Positions 50,830 to 62,759 of a stretch of 64,000 bases of DNA are shown one piece after another. Position 1 is the stretch's first letter, and the number at the start of each line of letters is the position of its first letter. The stretch covers positions 3,577,420 to 3,641,419 of the forward strand of contig JAQFVV010012510.1 of assembly GCA_028023455.1 (NCBI GenBank), read 5' to 3'. The notes under the pieces were generated by a model. It saw only the letters and a program-made list of their open reading frames with translations, ran no database searches and was not told the origin of the DNA. The stretch is from Epiperipatus broadwayi (lineage: Eukaryota; Onychophora; Udeonychophora; Euonychophora; Peripatidae). A program made the translations under genes and the position numbers.

Positions 50830-51275
50830 ATCTATTTCAATATTTGAAAATATGATGTTTTGTATTAGCCTTGGTTATTTAACAGAAGAGCTATTCAGAG
50901 ATTTCAGATCACAATGAAGCATAGAGAGATATGTATTGTGAATAACAAAAAGGGGTTACATGCAAAATACTTGAATGTAAAAACAAACAGGTATAATTAA
51001 CATCATTGAAAGAATTAAAAGATTAAAGTGAAGCTGGACTGGATATATTAATAAAATAAATGGAAATAGATGAACAATTGAAGTCTTAACATGGATCCCA
51101 AGAGATTATAAAAGGCCAAGAAGTAGATCATATATGAGATGGATGGACAAAACAAGGAAATTTGTTGGTGTGATGTGGAGAAAAAAAAGCTATGGATCAA
51201 AGAATCTGGATTAAACTTGAGGAAATTTTCACCCTGTTGTGATTTGATAGTGATGAAAACTATTGTTGATGATGT
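50830..51275 (+). mobile_element. 3' end of a decayed RTE LINE (R5)
   Basis: Matches the last 450 nt of the RTE: AATCTGACATCATTGA-like, GGAAATAGATGAACAATTGA, TGAGATGGATGGACAAAA, then the TTGTTGATGATG tail near 51260. Confidence 0.75.
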
Positions 51276-51506
51276 ATTGGCCAAGAAATGTTTAGATGAA
51301 ATACAAAAGTAAGTAGATATTGTGAAAACAAAATGATGCTACAAATCAGGAAATGGGGTTTTAATGAATTAGAAATAAATTTAAGTGTTTGGTAAATTAT
51401 AATATGCAAATGAAAATAGATTAGTAAAAATAGTGTTCAAAAATTTTTTATGTCGAGTGGAGAACAAACATGGTAAAGATTTTATAAATTATTTTCCATC
51501 ACATTA

Positions 51507-51833
51507 CTAACCATTTCTATTATAAAAAATTATGATCACTACATATTCTCTCTTATCAAAAACTTTAATTTTCCTAACTTTATTCATACCTCCTTTCTCT
51601 ATTAATACATAATATATTGTGTGAAATATATTATTTCTAGACCATGTGTATTGCCTCTCATAAATATTTGATAAATTTCCAATGCTCAAATTCACTCTCT
51701 TATAAAAAAATTTCAGAAACTGCCCATTATTGTTAACTAATAGATCAATTTTTTCAATATGTCCATCCATATCCCCTATAATCATTATTTTCTTCTTTTT
51801 TGAAATTCTGTATATCCTTACATAAGCATTCAT
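51507..51833 (-). pseudogene. Endonuclease domain fragment of N2
   Basis: The frame contains IIGDMDGHIE, NNNGQFLKFF, NLSIGN and YTWSRN...IYYVLI. These are the GDFNAH, NGK-LLEFC, YTW and IDYVL blocks of LINE apurinic-type endonucleases. The catalytic Asn of GD-N and the Asp of IDY are changed here. Confidence 0.65.
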
Positions 51834-51849
51834 ATATGCTATTGCTGCA

Positions 51850-51940
51850 TTCTATTATAGTTTGACTATTTCCATTGGCCATATACACTGCATTATATTA
51901 TAGTTTGACTATTTCCATTGGCCATATACACTATTGCCAC
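51850..51940. repeat. 46-bp direct duplication
   Basis: TTATAGTTTGACTATTTCCA followed by TTGGCCATATACACT occurs twice, 46 nt apart, within N2 and upstream of its endonuclease block. Confidence 0.8.
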
Positions 51941-52042
51941 CATCCATTTTTATCTTCCTAACTTTATCTCAAACCATAAATGATGTTGACACTTTAATAT
52001 TTTTTTGACATAACTCCTATTCCACTACCTCTTTTTTCTTTT

Positions 52043-52309
52043 CTATTTATAGATCTGCCATACCAAATTTTCCAGTGTAGGTACTTCTTCAATTAAATTT
52101 GTTTCTATTACTGCTAATACCCCAAGCCCTTCATTTTTAACTGATTTGTTTAATTCCAACCACTTTTCTGGTCTCCTACCACCTTGCATATTCAAATATC
52201 CAATTTTTAAAATTTCTTCCTTTCTTTTTGTCCTTTTATAAATTCTTTTGCCTCTTTTCCTTATTACATTTGTAATTAGTTTGTTTATCATTAGAGGCCC
52301 ATTTTCCAC
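52043..52309 (-). pseudogene. Start of the N2 endonuclease frame
   Basis: The frame contains KIGYLNMQGGRRPEKWLEL and LGVLAVIETNL, the N-terminal LNM-G and ET-L (catalytic Glu) blocks of LINE endonucleases. It is preceded by a Lys/Arg-rich stretch. It continues in another frame at 51833. Confidence 0.65.
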
Positions 52310-52521
52310 ATCTATATTTATATATATATAAGCTACCCTTTTTTAACCTCTTACATACCATTCATTCTTAACCTTTTTGTTAATACTGTAATTTAAAACC
52401 CTACCTCCCCTTTATAAGTTTCCCAAACTATTTTTCATAAATCAAACCTCCTAATACTTCACTTCCTTGTTTTACTAAATGTAATCTATTTTTACTGTAT
52501 AATCCTTCTTACTAATAAAAA

Positions 52522-55500
52522 GGCTGCAGAAAGGAGTTTGCTATTAACTGAAAGGAGACCCTTTGATTCCTCTTGGAGGCCTTAAAGGAACCGAGCAGGG
52601 CAAATTCCTAATGTCCACTCCATATGTTCTTGTCGTTGCAGCTGTTATTACTATGTGATTATTTATATAGTATACGAACATGGATGGGCTGCTCACCAAC
52701 ATGTATTAGCCAACGTGGTGAGTTTATTGGCTTTTTACCTCTGAGTTTAAGATCAAGAAACACCATGGTCTTTCTTCTCAGTGCCTGATAAGGCAGAATG
52801 AATGTTTGTGTAAATGATAAATATTTTTCCAATACATATATACAATTATAACAGACAAAAATAAAGCATGGCCCTTATTCCCAGGAGGCTGTAAAGTCAT
52901 CAACCAAGGCAGCGGAGGGTGCTAAGAATTCCCTGATTGCGGACCCAGGCTGCCATTTGATGACGACTTTTTATTTAGGTACTTACAACTGCAGATCACA
53001 TTCAAGTGAAGGAAGATTGCAAGAAGTAGAAGAACTGTCTTATATTAAATGGGACATTATTGGACTTTGTGAAGTTAGAAAAAAAGGTGAAGAAACAATT
53101 GATTTAAAAAGTGGACATATACTCTATTATAAAGGCACACATATTGGAAATACAAGTGGAGTAGGATTCATTATAAATAAAAAGTGGAAGAACAATATTG
53201 TGGAGATTGATGGTGTATCGGACAGAGTGGCAAGATTAGTTATACAACTTAATGCAGATAATTCAGGTTTATGCCCCAAGAAGTTCTCATAGTGATGAAG
53301 TAGTAGAAGATTTTTGTATGGATGTACAAAAGGCTTTTGATCAGAGTAAACAACATTTTAAAATTGTTATGGGAGACTTTAATGCTAGAATAGATAGACA
53401 AATGAAAGATGAAATTGCTGTAGGTAATTTTGGTTATGCTAATAGAAATGAGAGAGGACATAGACTTGTGGAGTTTGCAGAAAAAGAAAAACTTTATATT
53501 ATGAATTCATTTTTTGAGAAAAATGTTAAAAGGAAATGGACATGGAAACATCCAAATGAAGGTACAGCAGAATTGGATTATATTTTGACTAACAGAAAAT
53601 ACATATTTCAAGATTGTAATGTTCTTAATAAATTTAACACAGGAAGTGATCATCGATTAGTAAGGTGTAAGTTACGTGTTAGTGTAAAACTAGAGAGACA
53701 AAAATTATTAAGAAAAACAATATTTACAGTTGATATTCCTAATCTTCAGAAACATTCTAATGAATTTAAATTAGAACTTACAAATAGATTTCAAGTGTTA
53801 TGAGATTTTGAACATGACTCAGATTTGAATGAAATTAATATGAAAATAACTGATACACTTTTAAAAACTGCAAGAAAGATAGCTGGTAGAAAAAAGCAGC
53901 AATTGACTAATAAAATTTCTACTGAGACTAGAGAATTTATGAAGAAAAGAAGGAATATGAAGATATACAAAAATGATGTATTAAAAAGAATTGAATATCT
54001 CGAATTTTGTAAAATGGTACGGAAAAGAGTTGAAAATGATATAAGAAAGTATAACTGTGAAATAGCAAGGAAAGCTGTAGAAGAAAGTAAAAGTCTCAAG
54101 AATGTTAAACAACATTTTGGTATTGGTAGGAAATTTATATCTGCAATAAGAAAAAAAGATGGAATTATTACTAAAAAGAGAGATGACATCATGAAATTGG
54201 TAGAAGATTTTTATCAAGAATTATATAGTAATAAAAAACAAGTACCTCCTATATCTATTACATCTTCTGAATTGCCCAGAATTTTAAATGAAGAAGTGAG
54301 ACATGCAATTAAATGTATGAAGAAAGGAAAGGCTCCAGGAAATGATGGAATTATAATTGATATATTAAAAGAAGCAGGTGAAGAAATAGAAACAATTTTA
54401 GCAAAGTTATATACCAAATGTCTAAATGATAAAGATGTACCGGAAGATTGGAAGAATGCAGTAATAATAATATTTAAAAAAGGTGCTAAAGAAGATATTA
54501 GAAATTACAGACCTATCAGCCTTTTATCAGTTTTATATAAAAATTTTACCAAGATAATTACAACTCGTCTACAGAGAACTTTGGATTTCCACCAACCAAG
54601 AGAACAAGCTGGATTTAAAAGTGGTTTTAGTACAATAGATCATATCCAGGTATTGAGAGAAGTCATAGAAAGGACAAACGAATATGAGTTGTCATTATGT
54701 TTTGGATTTGTAGATTATGAAAAGGCATTCGATTCTATACACATTTCTTCAGTGATTAAAGCATTGGATCGTCAAGGTATAGATCCAGGATATTGTCATA
54801 TTTTAAAGAATATTTATAAAAATGCAACAGCAACAATTAGATTACATAATGATACTGGAAAAATCAACATTGAGAAAGGTGTAAGACAAGGTGACTCCAT
54901 ATCTCCAAAACTTTTTACAGCAGTGCTGCAAGAAGTATTTTGTGGATTAAAATGGGAAACTAAAGGAGTGAAAGTAAATGGAGAGTATTTAAGTCATTTA
55001 GATTTCGCAGATGATGTAGTTGTTTTTGCAAATAATGCTTCAGAGCTCCAGGAAATGTTGCAGGAGTTATCAGATGAAAGTAGGACTAAAGATAAATGTT
55101 AAAAAGACTAAAGTAATGTTTAATCGATTTGCTCAAAATATGAAAATAAAGATTGATTATGAAGAATTAGAAGAAGTTAACAGTTACAAATACCTTGGTC
55201 AGATTATTAATACAGATGGAAACATAATGGAGGAAATTAATCATAGAATTAAACTTGGTTGGAGTGCTTTTGGTAGAAATAACTTGATACTAAAAGGAAA
55301 TATGCCTATGTGTTTGAAAAGGATGGTTTTTAACAAATATGTTTTACCAGTTCTGACTTATGGATCTGAGACTTGGACACTTAATAGAAGAGCAATACAG
55401 AGACTTCAGACCACTCAAAGGAGTATGGAGAGATGTATGTTGGGAGTAACAAGAAGAGATCGAAAATGCAATGTATGGGTAAGACAACAAACAGGTGTTA

Positions 55501-55769
55501 CTGACCTTATTGAAAAAAATTAAAAGATTGAAATGGAGTTGGGCTGGACATATTGTTAGAAGAGATGATAATAGATGGACAATTGAAATTTTAAACTGGA
55601 TTTCAAGAGATAGTAAAAGATCCAGAAAGAGACCACATGTGAGATGGATGGATGAAATAAGAAAATGTGCAGGGGTGTTGTGGAGAAGAGAAGCTAAAGA
55701 TCGGAGAAGATGGATTAAATTTGGAGAGACCTTCATCCTGCAGTGGATTGATAATGGTTGATGATGATG
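52522..55769 (+). mobile_element. Nearly intact RTE-type LINE (R6), 3.25 kb, 11-bp TSD
   Basis: Perfect target duplication ACTAATAAAAA at 52511-52521 and 55770-55780. A leader of about 440 nt (52522-52959), one endonuclease-plus-RT coding region (52960-55761) and a GATGATGATG tail: size and plan fit the RTE clade. The leader also appears in R2 (7790-8295) and R4 (25500-26010), so it is part of the element. It inserted into N2. Confidence 0.92.
52960..55761 (+). pseudogene. RTE endonuclease/reverse transcriptase ORF, frame-disrupted
   Basis: The first ATG is at 52960. Endonuclease: YLGTYNCRS, GLCEVRKKGEE (catalytic Glu), GVGFIINKKW, IVMGDFNARI, ELDYILTNR and GSDHRLV (catalytic His). RT: GIIIDILKEAG, YRPISLLSVLYK, EQAGFKSGFSTIDH, FVDYEKAFDS, GVRQGDSISPKLF and the catalytic HLDFADDVVVFA. 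C-terminal part: YKYLGQII, LPVLTYGSETW, SWAGHIVRR. Breaks: a 13-nt deletion near 53250 (frame 1 to 2), a TGA at 53801, an 8-nt deletion near 55081, and a one-base insertion near 55511. Deletions are inferred from copy R3. The catalytic residues remain, but no single protein can be made. Confidence 0.88.
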
Positions 55770-56016
55770 ACTAATAAAAAAAATCCCACCCATTCACAAA
55801 CATAACATTATTTCTATTGCCTAGTTTTTCCAATTCTCATTTATAGACCATGCCCTATCTTATATATATTTATTATCAAATCTTGACAGTAATCAAACTA
55901 CTAATCAGTTACTCTCTCTCTGATGTCTTGGACAAATTGTCCCCACCTTAACACAAACATCTCCCATTTATTTATCTTATATGTTACATCCCTAATTCTA
56001 ACTCCCACTCCCCTGT

Positions 56017-56364
56017 TTATTTACATGTTGCATCCCTAATTCTAAATCCAGGCAAATATACTCTTACATATCTATTTCTATTTTTCATTGGAATTACATC
56101 TCCACATCCTAATGACTTCCCTATCAAGTCTGTTTCATAGTTTACTTTCCCTATTTTGTCTGTAACATTTCCTCCAACCTTCAGAATGTCCTTATCTATT
56201 CCTTCTTTGTCATTTCTATTCATTAATTTTTTGATCTGCTCACACTTGATGTCTAATGATTTTAATTTTACTTCTACATCCTTTACCTCATCCTCTATCT
56301 TACTTATCCTTTGGCTAACTATCTCCATTGCCTTATTTACATTGTCATCTATATCTCTTATCAC
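56017..56364 (-). pseudogene. ORF1-like coiled-coil fragment of N2
   Basis: 115 codons. It opens with heptad-like Ile/Val/Leu spacing (NKAMEIVSQRISKIEDEVKD...VKLKSLDIKCEQIKKLM), typical of LINE ORF1 coiled coils, then a region ending NRNRYVRVYLPG that may begin an RNA-binding part. It is upstream of the endonuclease frames on the same strand. No exact family assigned. Confidence 0.5.
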
Positions 56365-57148
56365 TACTAAATATTTACTCCATTCTATCTTCCTTATCTA
56401 CATTTTCCTCAATTTCTCCTGACTTTGTCTTTAAACTATCTATACTTAGACCATTTTTTCACTTCTTTTGTCACATTTATACATGTCCTACACAACTATA
56501 CACCTTTTATACCCTTCCTAGTCTTATTTAAGCACTTCAGATGGAAAATCTTATCACATACTATATACGCTACCAAAGCACACCTAGATTTTTTCTGACC
56601 ACTATACATACATCATGATATATAAATGCTGTCCATATTTCCTTATTTTTCCAATTTCCCTGCTCTATATTTAAATTTGATTTTTCTACTATTCTCCAAA
56701 CCTCTTTATACATTTTTTTTTCTTTTTATAATGAAAAACAAGGAACACGTGCTCCCCTAAACTCGCACCTCAACGTTACACCTCTTTTTCAAAAAAAATC
56801 TCACTTAAATTTTAAAAAACGTTTATTAGCAAACCTCCTTAAATCCAACTAATCTTATGTATGCCTTAGTTTTAAGACCTCATTACAGTAAACAAAAAAA
56901 AAAATTTTTTTTATATTTAAAATGTCGGCATCTCGGATCACTCTTCAAATGTTAGCAATATTTTCTCACTCTTTCCAAAATCCAATTGAATCTATCTCTC
57001 TGCACTCCAACTCTGTCTTCTCATCCACTCTCTAAACAAATATTTTCCAGCAACAGAAATTTTTATCTAGATGCTATTAAAAATATATAAAACTTTAATT
57101 TATCTTGCGGAGCAAAAATCAGCCACAGCAAGGCAGTCAAGAGCGGTA

Positions 57149-57273
57149 TTGAGATATTTCAGTAATGCCCTCTATGACTAAATATAAATTCTGAACTTCA
57201 AATCTTTTGGGTTTAGTTAATTGAAGTACAGAATTTATATTTATTCAGAGTGGGTGTTGCTGAAATATCTCAA
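57149..57273. repeat. Hairpin (about 50-bp arms)
   Basis: TTGAGATATTTCAGTAATGC...ATATAAATTCTG pairs with CAGAATTTATAT...TGCTGAAATATCTCAA across an 18-nt loop. A few mismatches. Confidence 0.7.
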
Positions 57274-57289
57274 CATCATGATTTGTGAT

Positions 57290-58320
57290 TTGAAATTATA
57301 ATATAGTATTAATTGATTTAACAAACAGGGCTTTTTCAATATATTCAAAAGTTTATTGCTATTAAGTCTTTTTTAAACAATTGAAAAAGAGAAGTTATAA
57401 TGTAACCTTTTTGAAAAACTTAATATACTATTAGTCTTTTAGTTATTTTATCAGATAGTGATTTTATCTGGAATTCCACAAATCAAATGATCCAAAAGCT
57501 TTGTTTGATCCCCTAAAGCATTTTCTTCTTTCAAGATTGATTTCAGCATGCGACTATTGTTGCTTTATCTGGTGTGAAAGGTTAATCCATAATTTGTGAA
57601 AAATTGAAGATGTCAGCAGATGGGGTAAATTATACTGATAACTGATGTGAGATTTTAAGATTATACTTATTTATAGTAACTTGGTCATCATAAATATGAA
57701 TACATTCAGTAGTTCAGATAGTTATAACAACAAACTTTCATATACTTCAATAAGCTGTTCGATAAGAAATTTAATAGAATATTGAATTTTTTTATTGAAA
57801 GAAAATTAGAAGGCATGAAACTTTAATTGGGTTCCATTTTTTAAGAATATGTGTGTTTATTAAATGGCCAATGATATGAACACTTGGTAGTAACTGTAAT
57901 GTATGAATCTTTGTGAAGTGTTGTACCTAGAGACTTAGTCATGTTCTAACAATTTCTGGTATACACTCATAGTTAATCACAAGACTAATTTTAAATCATC
58001 TTTATGATGTTGTGCATAATGTATTTTCTACCATTGGACAATTTATTTACGGTAATTAAATTGCCCATGATTACTGCATTATTGTGATTTTTTTATATAA
58101 CTTCTATAATTGATGTAAAATAAAGGTGTAAAATATTGTAAATCAATTTTCATTTGAATTGATAAATCGAAAGTATTAATTTTAATAATAATGTTTTATG
58201 GTAGTATTTTTATTCCAGGGTATTTGATTATGATTTGTATAATTCAAACAATCTATCTTTATTACTTTTTCAATACTTATTTTATTACTGATAAGCTAAA
58301 ATTAATAGCTGAGGTGAAAC
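57290..58320. other. Unassigned A+T-rich stretch
   Basis: No repeat, exon or RNA recognised. Confidence 0.3.
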
Positions 58321-58354
58321 TATAAGTTTATTATTAGTAAGCTTCTATTTTATG

Positions 58355-58391
58355 GACTTAGCGCTTTTGATTGGTCAGCAATCTTCCTTAG
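58355..58391 (-). ncRNA. Degenerate hammerhead-like motif (family C/D)
   Basis: On -: CTAAGGA, A, GATTG-CTGAC-CAATC, AAAAGCGCTAAGTC. Stem II is perfect. The 3' part matches family D (GCGCTAAG). Core bases are changed. Confidence 0.35.
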
Positions 58392-58914
58392 AGCTACTAG
58401 ATATATATATAAAAAAACAATCCACTAGAATAAAACTACAAAAATTTTCAAAAACTGCCTACATAAAATTGAAGATTAATATCTTTTGCTATAGCCAGCT
58501 TTGGCATATTCTGCCATCTTCAGTAGCAATACGTCTGCCATCTTCAGTAGCAATATGTTAAATACTTAATCATATAAATGCACATTATATCTACTTGTGA
58601 CTCATTTATGTACAATATGTAAATCAATACCACTTTCAATATATCTATACCAAATATATATCTTAAAACATAATGTAATATAACAAACTTTTTGATAAAT
58701 GCTGCAAGAGAAAGCATTTAAAATCTCTATCTAGAATTATCTTACAACATATATATGCGCATGAAATTATTCAAAACTTATACTACATCCATATCATTAG
58801 TGTATATATACATATATGTTTAAAGTATATATGTATTTGGTATATACTGAAGATGGTATTTATGTATTTTATATAAATAGAAATAATATATGTAAGTGCA
58901 GTATAATTGATGAA

Positions 58915-59410
58915 AACATTAAAAGCATAAAGCTAAACTAGTCAATAATCAAAATTTCCCCAAATCCAAAACTCAACCAGATTAGCCAAGAAAGTAAAAT
59001 CTAAAACACAACGTATGGTTTCACTGCTACAAGCAGACTTCACAAGTGTAAAGAATTACAAAAACAACAGCATATTTATATTAAACATTACCCACAATTC
59101 CATTTACTTCCCATCCACCCTTAATATTAAAAGAACTTTTAAATGAGTTAATTGCTTCAGAGCAATTAAAAAGTTCTTTTAATATTAAGGGTGGATGGGA
59201 AGTAAATGGATTGTAATTAAAAAGTTCTTTTAATATTAAGGGTGGATGGGAAGTACATGGAATTGTGGGTAATGTTTAATATAAACATGCTGTTGTTTTT
59301 GTAATTCTTTACACTTGAGAAGTCTGCTTGTAGCAGTGAAACAATTGGTTATGTTTTAGATTTTACTTTCTTGGCTAGTCTGTTTGAGTTTTGGATTTGG
59401 GGTAATTTTG
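58915..59410. mobile_element. Family E foldback (11-bp TSD)
   Basis: TAATTGATGAA at 58904-58914 and 59411-59421. Arms CCCCAAATCCAAAACTCAA...ATTAAAAGAAC pair with the right side. The segment AAAAGTTCTTTTAATATTAA plus GGGTGGATGGGAAGTA is duplicated at 59168 and 59218. Each arm holds a hammerhead-like motif. Confidence 0.8.
59010..59050 (-). ncRNA. Hammerhead-like motif, family E
   Basis: On -: CTTGTGA, AGT, CTGC-TTGTA-GCAG, T, GAAAC-CATAC-GTT. GAAA, stem III AC/GT and cleavage base T fit; the first block has two changes from CUGANGA. The opposite arm (59314-59348, +) has CTTGAGA and the same stem II. Confidence 0.4.
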
Positions 59411-59577
59411 TAATTGATGAATATATATATGGTATGTATATATGACTTGCTTTATTAATTATTATATCGATAGTTAATTATATGTAAATAAATAAGTTAT
59501 TTACAAATAGATATAATGTTGTATGTTTATATGTTGGAGTATTTATATATTCATGTAGTTATATATGTCTTGTAGCT

Positions 59578-59609
59578 CTGAGGAAGATAGCTGGGCAATC
59601 AAAACTGTC
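59578..59609 (+). ncRNA. Degenerate hammerhead-like motif, family C
   Basis: CTGAGGA, A, GATAGC-TGG-GCAATC, AAAACTGTC. GAAA is changed to AAAA, with one stem mismatch. Confidence 0.35.
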
Positions 59610-59699
59610 AGATGGGTTAATTTTAACAAAATGGATTGTTTGATTTTTTTATAATTTCATCAATGCATAAAGAGGGATACGTTGATTTTTATAATTAAC

Positions 59700-61990
59700 A
59701 CAAATCAGAAATTTAACTTAACTTTAAACCTTAATAATGATCAAACATTTGACTTAACTTTATGCTCTACTCTTTTTTCTTTCTTTGAAGTTAAAAGTGC
59801 CACATAAAATTCATTTGGGAGTGTTGTTAATAATGAAACCAAAGATATAAAAATAATATGGGTTATGAAAAAAACTCGCAAATAATGCTTTATACTCTTT
59901 TGTCATTAAGGTCCATTTATTAGCCACACATATTGGACCAATAGTCACTTAATTATCACTTTTAGTATTTTGACAAAATGCATACGCTAAATATCAAATG
60001 AACAACTTCAGGAAGCTGCAGATAACAATATTTAGATAATTGAGTGTAGACAACTGAGTGTACTATTTTCTAAAAGAAAGGATATCAACTTTTGGCTGCT
60101 ACATACCATCTTAATCTGATTATTCCCAAACATTCATTTTGTTCAATTATTCAGTCTAATCTCATGAAAATTTAATTTGGAATTCTGGTTCTTTTGATAT
60201 ATCAATTCTTAAATGTATTTTTGACTTTGCAGTTGACATATCAATCATTGATTGATGTTCAATTTTGGACAATCAGTATGTCCATATGGTTTAATGCAAG
60301 AGCTAAAGACCCTTGGACTTATGCTCGACTCCGTCATTTCCAGTGCTTGAACGTCTCGTGATCACTGAAGCAACAAACCCATTTGACTATTATTTTAAAG
60401 CTACCCTAACCCAGTCAAGATCATGGAATTTTTTATCAGAAAATTGTTAAGCAACTAATATAATAATTTTAGGTGGAGACAATTAGAAATGATGCTTTAT
60501 TAGAAAAATATTCTTATAAGCTTATCTTAGCTATAGTAGCTTTCATCACTCGGATAGTTTTGATGGATTAATATTGAACTGGCTTTAACTTCTTTTCTGA
60601 TAAACTGATTTTGAATAGTTTGGTCAGTTTTTGATAGCTTCAATATCAATAAGATTTAGTAGCCTCTTTGTCAAGAAAATTTCAACAGTTTTATGAAGGC
60701 TGTTGGTGAAGAAAAAACACACTTGGATTTAGTCCAAGACTATTGAAGTGCCTGCCGTACAGTGTACATTTTATGGCAAGTTTTGTGCTGTTTATTTTAA
60801 GATGGATGACTAGTAGTATTTGAGTGGTGATTTCATAGTAGCACTGGTTTCAATTTGAGTTTCATTCATTCTTTATGATTTAAGAGATGGAAGAGATAAG
60901 TGGAATTGAAGAGCTTGGCAAAGAACAGAGTGGATAAATAGATGAATTTATGATATGACTGATCTCTGGACTACCCTATGACAAAATACTATTGATTAAT
61001 TAATCAAATTATTTTAGGCAAGATGCTGAGGTTTCTATTACCATTCATTGACATGGTCATTTGTGATAGTATCTGATGAGCAAACTGGTGATTCACTTTC
61101 AAAGAGTTTCTAATTCTTTGATCAAACTTAGCCATCTGATACAACTTTTACTGGATAAAGATGTGTCTTCGAAGCTTATATTTGCTTTTTAATTCAGTGG
61201 TAATTTCAAAAGGTGATGTCTTTTACATTATAGTGCTATTTAAACAATAGAATTAGATAGAATTTACAAGGACGTTCAATCATAGACAAAAATCTATCAA
61301 TGAATAAATTGTTTAGTCACAGTGATTTAATTACTGCAACTAAATTGAATGTGCATAGAGCTAGTTTTTAATTTACTGTACAGAAATGAAATATGGATCA
61401 ATAATTAATTAACAAAGGCATTGGAATATTTTATTTAAAGATACTCTGTAAGATTCTGAATCAACTATTATAAGAACATCTCTTTGTTGTTTTGGTCAGA
61501 TGAAATGAATGAAAAGTAACACATTATCTAAAAGAAATATTTTATGATGTTACTTCAGTATACTTTTTAGGATAAGTCAGTCACTATAACAAATTTACTT
61601 CAAAGATATATAATATCTATTGCTTTCATTCAAAAGATGAGATAACAGGATAAAATGACCAACACAATGAGGCAAGATGAAGAAACCTTTTGGAATGAAA
61701 AGTTTGCTTTAGAAATAATTAAAAGGGATATGAATATATTTGTAGTTGTATGATTTGTATAGTTACTGCAAAGGACATTTAATTTTAAAGCAACTCAATA
61801 AGTGGGTAAAGAAGCACTTTTCTTGGGTGCTGAATTATAATAAATGCTAAAATAAAAAATATATATTTATTATACTGTAGCAGAAAATGTCTAAATAAAA
61901 CTTGAAAAAAAAATAGGAGTGTTTGTTATCTTGAATAAAAATTTATTTCATTTCTCTATATTAATTATTTTTTTAAAAATAATCTTTTAA
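59700..61990. other. Unassigned stretch downstream of ACY1
   Basis: I see no intact frame, ribozyme family or recognisable protein block. Slightly more balanced composition at 60280-60420. Confidence 0.3.
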
Positions 61991-62087
61991 AGAACTATAA
62001 TTCAATTTATTAATATATAGGATATATGAGCACAGACTTTCACACGACCCACTGCTCTCCACTTTATACATATATGTCGAAAAAATA

Positions 62088-62150
62088 AATAATCACCAAT
62101 ATACGTATTTCATGCTAAACCAGCAATCATCAGTTGGTCCAGATTATCAT
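62088..62150 (-). ncRNA. Hammerhead ribozyme, family B, intact core
   Basis: On -: GATAATCTGGACCAA, CTGATGA (complement 62127-62133), stem II TGCT-GGTTT-AGCA, GAAA, AT-ACGT-AT, cleavage base A, TTGGTGATTATT. Stem I pairs ACCAA/TTGGT and AATC/GATT. The closing pair of stem II is T opposite T. Confidence 0.78.
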
Positions 62151-62583
62151 CTCTACATATATATGCAATAAGTGCTCAGATATATATTAAGATAGCCAAT
62201 CTTCATACCCTAATGGACAGGCTTCAATCCACTCCACACTCCAATTCTTCACCTGTCCATCCAATTGAAAATTCTGATGACGGAATGCCACCCTGTGGCC
62301 AAAATTCTCATCACATCCATGTTGACCTAAATTCAATCTGACCCCTCATATACAGGATCATAACCATACATATACAGTACACGAGGGGTCATATTGAGGT
62401 CAACATGGGTGTGATGAGTATCTTGGTCTCAGGGTGGCCTTTGAGCATTCCATCATCAGATTTTCAATTGGATAAACAGGTGAAGAGTTGGAGTATGGAG
62501 TGAATTGAAACCTGTCCATTAAAGTATGAAGATTGACTATCTTAATATATATCTGAGCAATTATTGCATATATGTGTTGAGAT

Positions 62584-62645
62584 GATAATCTGGACCAACT
62601 GATGATTGCTGGCTTAGCATGAAATACATATATTGGAGATTATTT
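62584..62645 (+). ncRNA. Hammerhead ribozyme, family B, intact core
   Basis: GATAATCTGGACCAA, CTGATGA (62599-62605), stem II TGCT-GGCTT-AGCA, GAAA, AT-ACAT-AT, cleavage base A, TTGGAGATTATTT. It differs from its partner on the other arm at loop positions only. Confidence 0.8.
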
Positions 62646-62759
62646 ATTTTTTTGACATATATGTGTTCAAGTCTGTGCTCATATATCCTATATATTACAT
62701 ATATTGATACAGGTATATAATAAGCCTGTATTTCAGTTATTATAATTCAATTTATAAAT

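Larger units (their letters stand above)
51490..57050 (-). mobile_element. Second non-LTR element (N2), 5' region, split by a full RTE insertion
   Basis: On the - strand, an ORF1-like coiled-coil frame (56017-56364) precedes endonuclease frames (52043-52309, 51507-51833). The order and orientation fit a two-ORF LINE. The RTE at 52522-55769, flanked by ACTAATAAAAA, interrupts it. No RT was recognised beyond 51490, so it is truncated or its 3' part is unrecognisable. Outer limits are approximate. Confidence 0.6.
62011..62740. mobile_element. Family B foldback with two intact hammerheads (15-bp TSD)
   Basis: TATAATTCAATTTAT at 61996-62010 and 62741-62755. Arms start near GGATATATGAGCACAGACTT and end with CTGTGCTCATATATCC. 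The centre carries a further inverted pair (GACCCCTCAT...GAGGGGTC, ATGTTGACCT...AGGTCAACAT; 62284-62441) not present in other copies. Ribozymes at 62088-62150 (-) and 62584-62645 (+). Confidence 0.9.
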
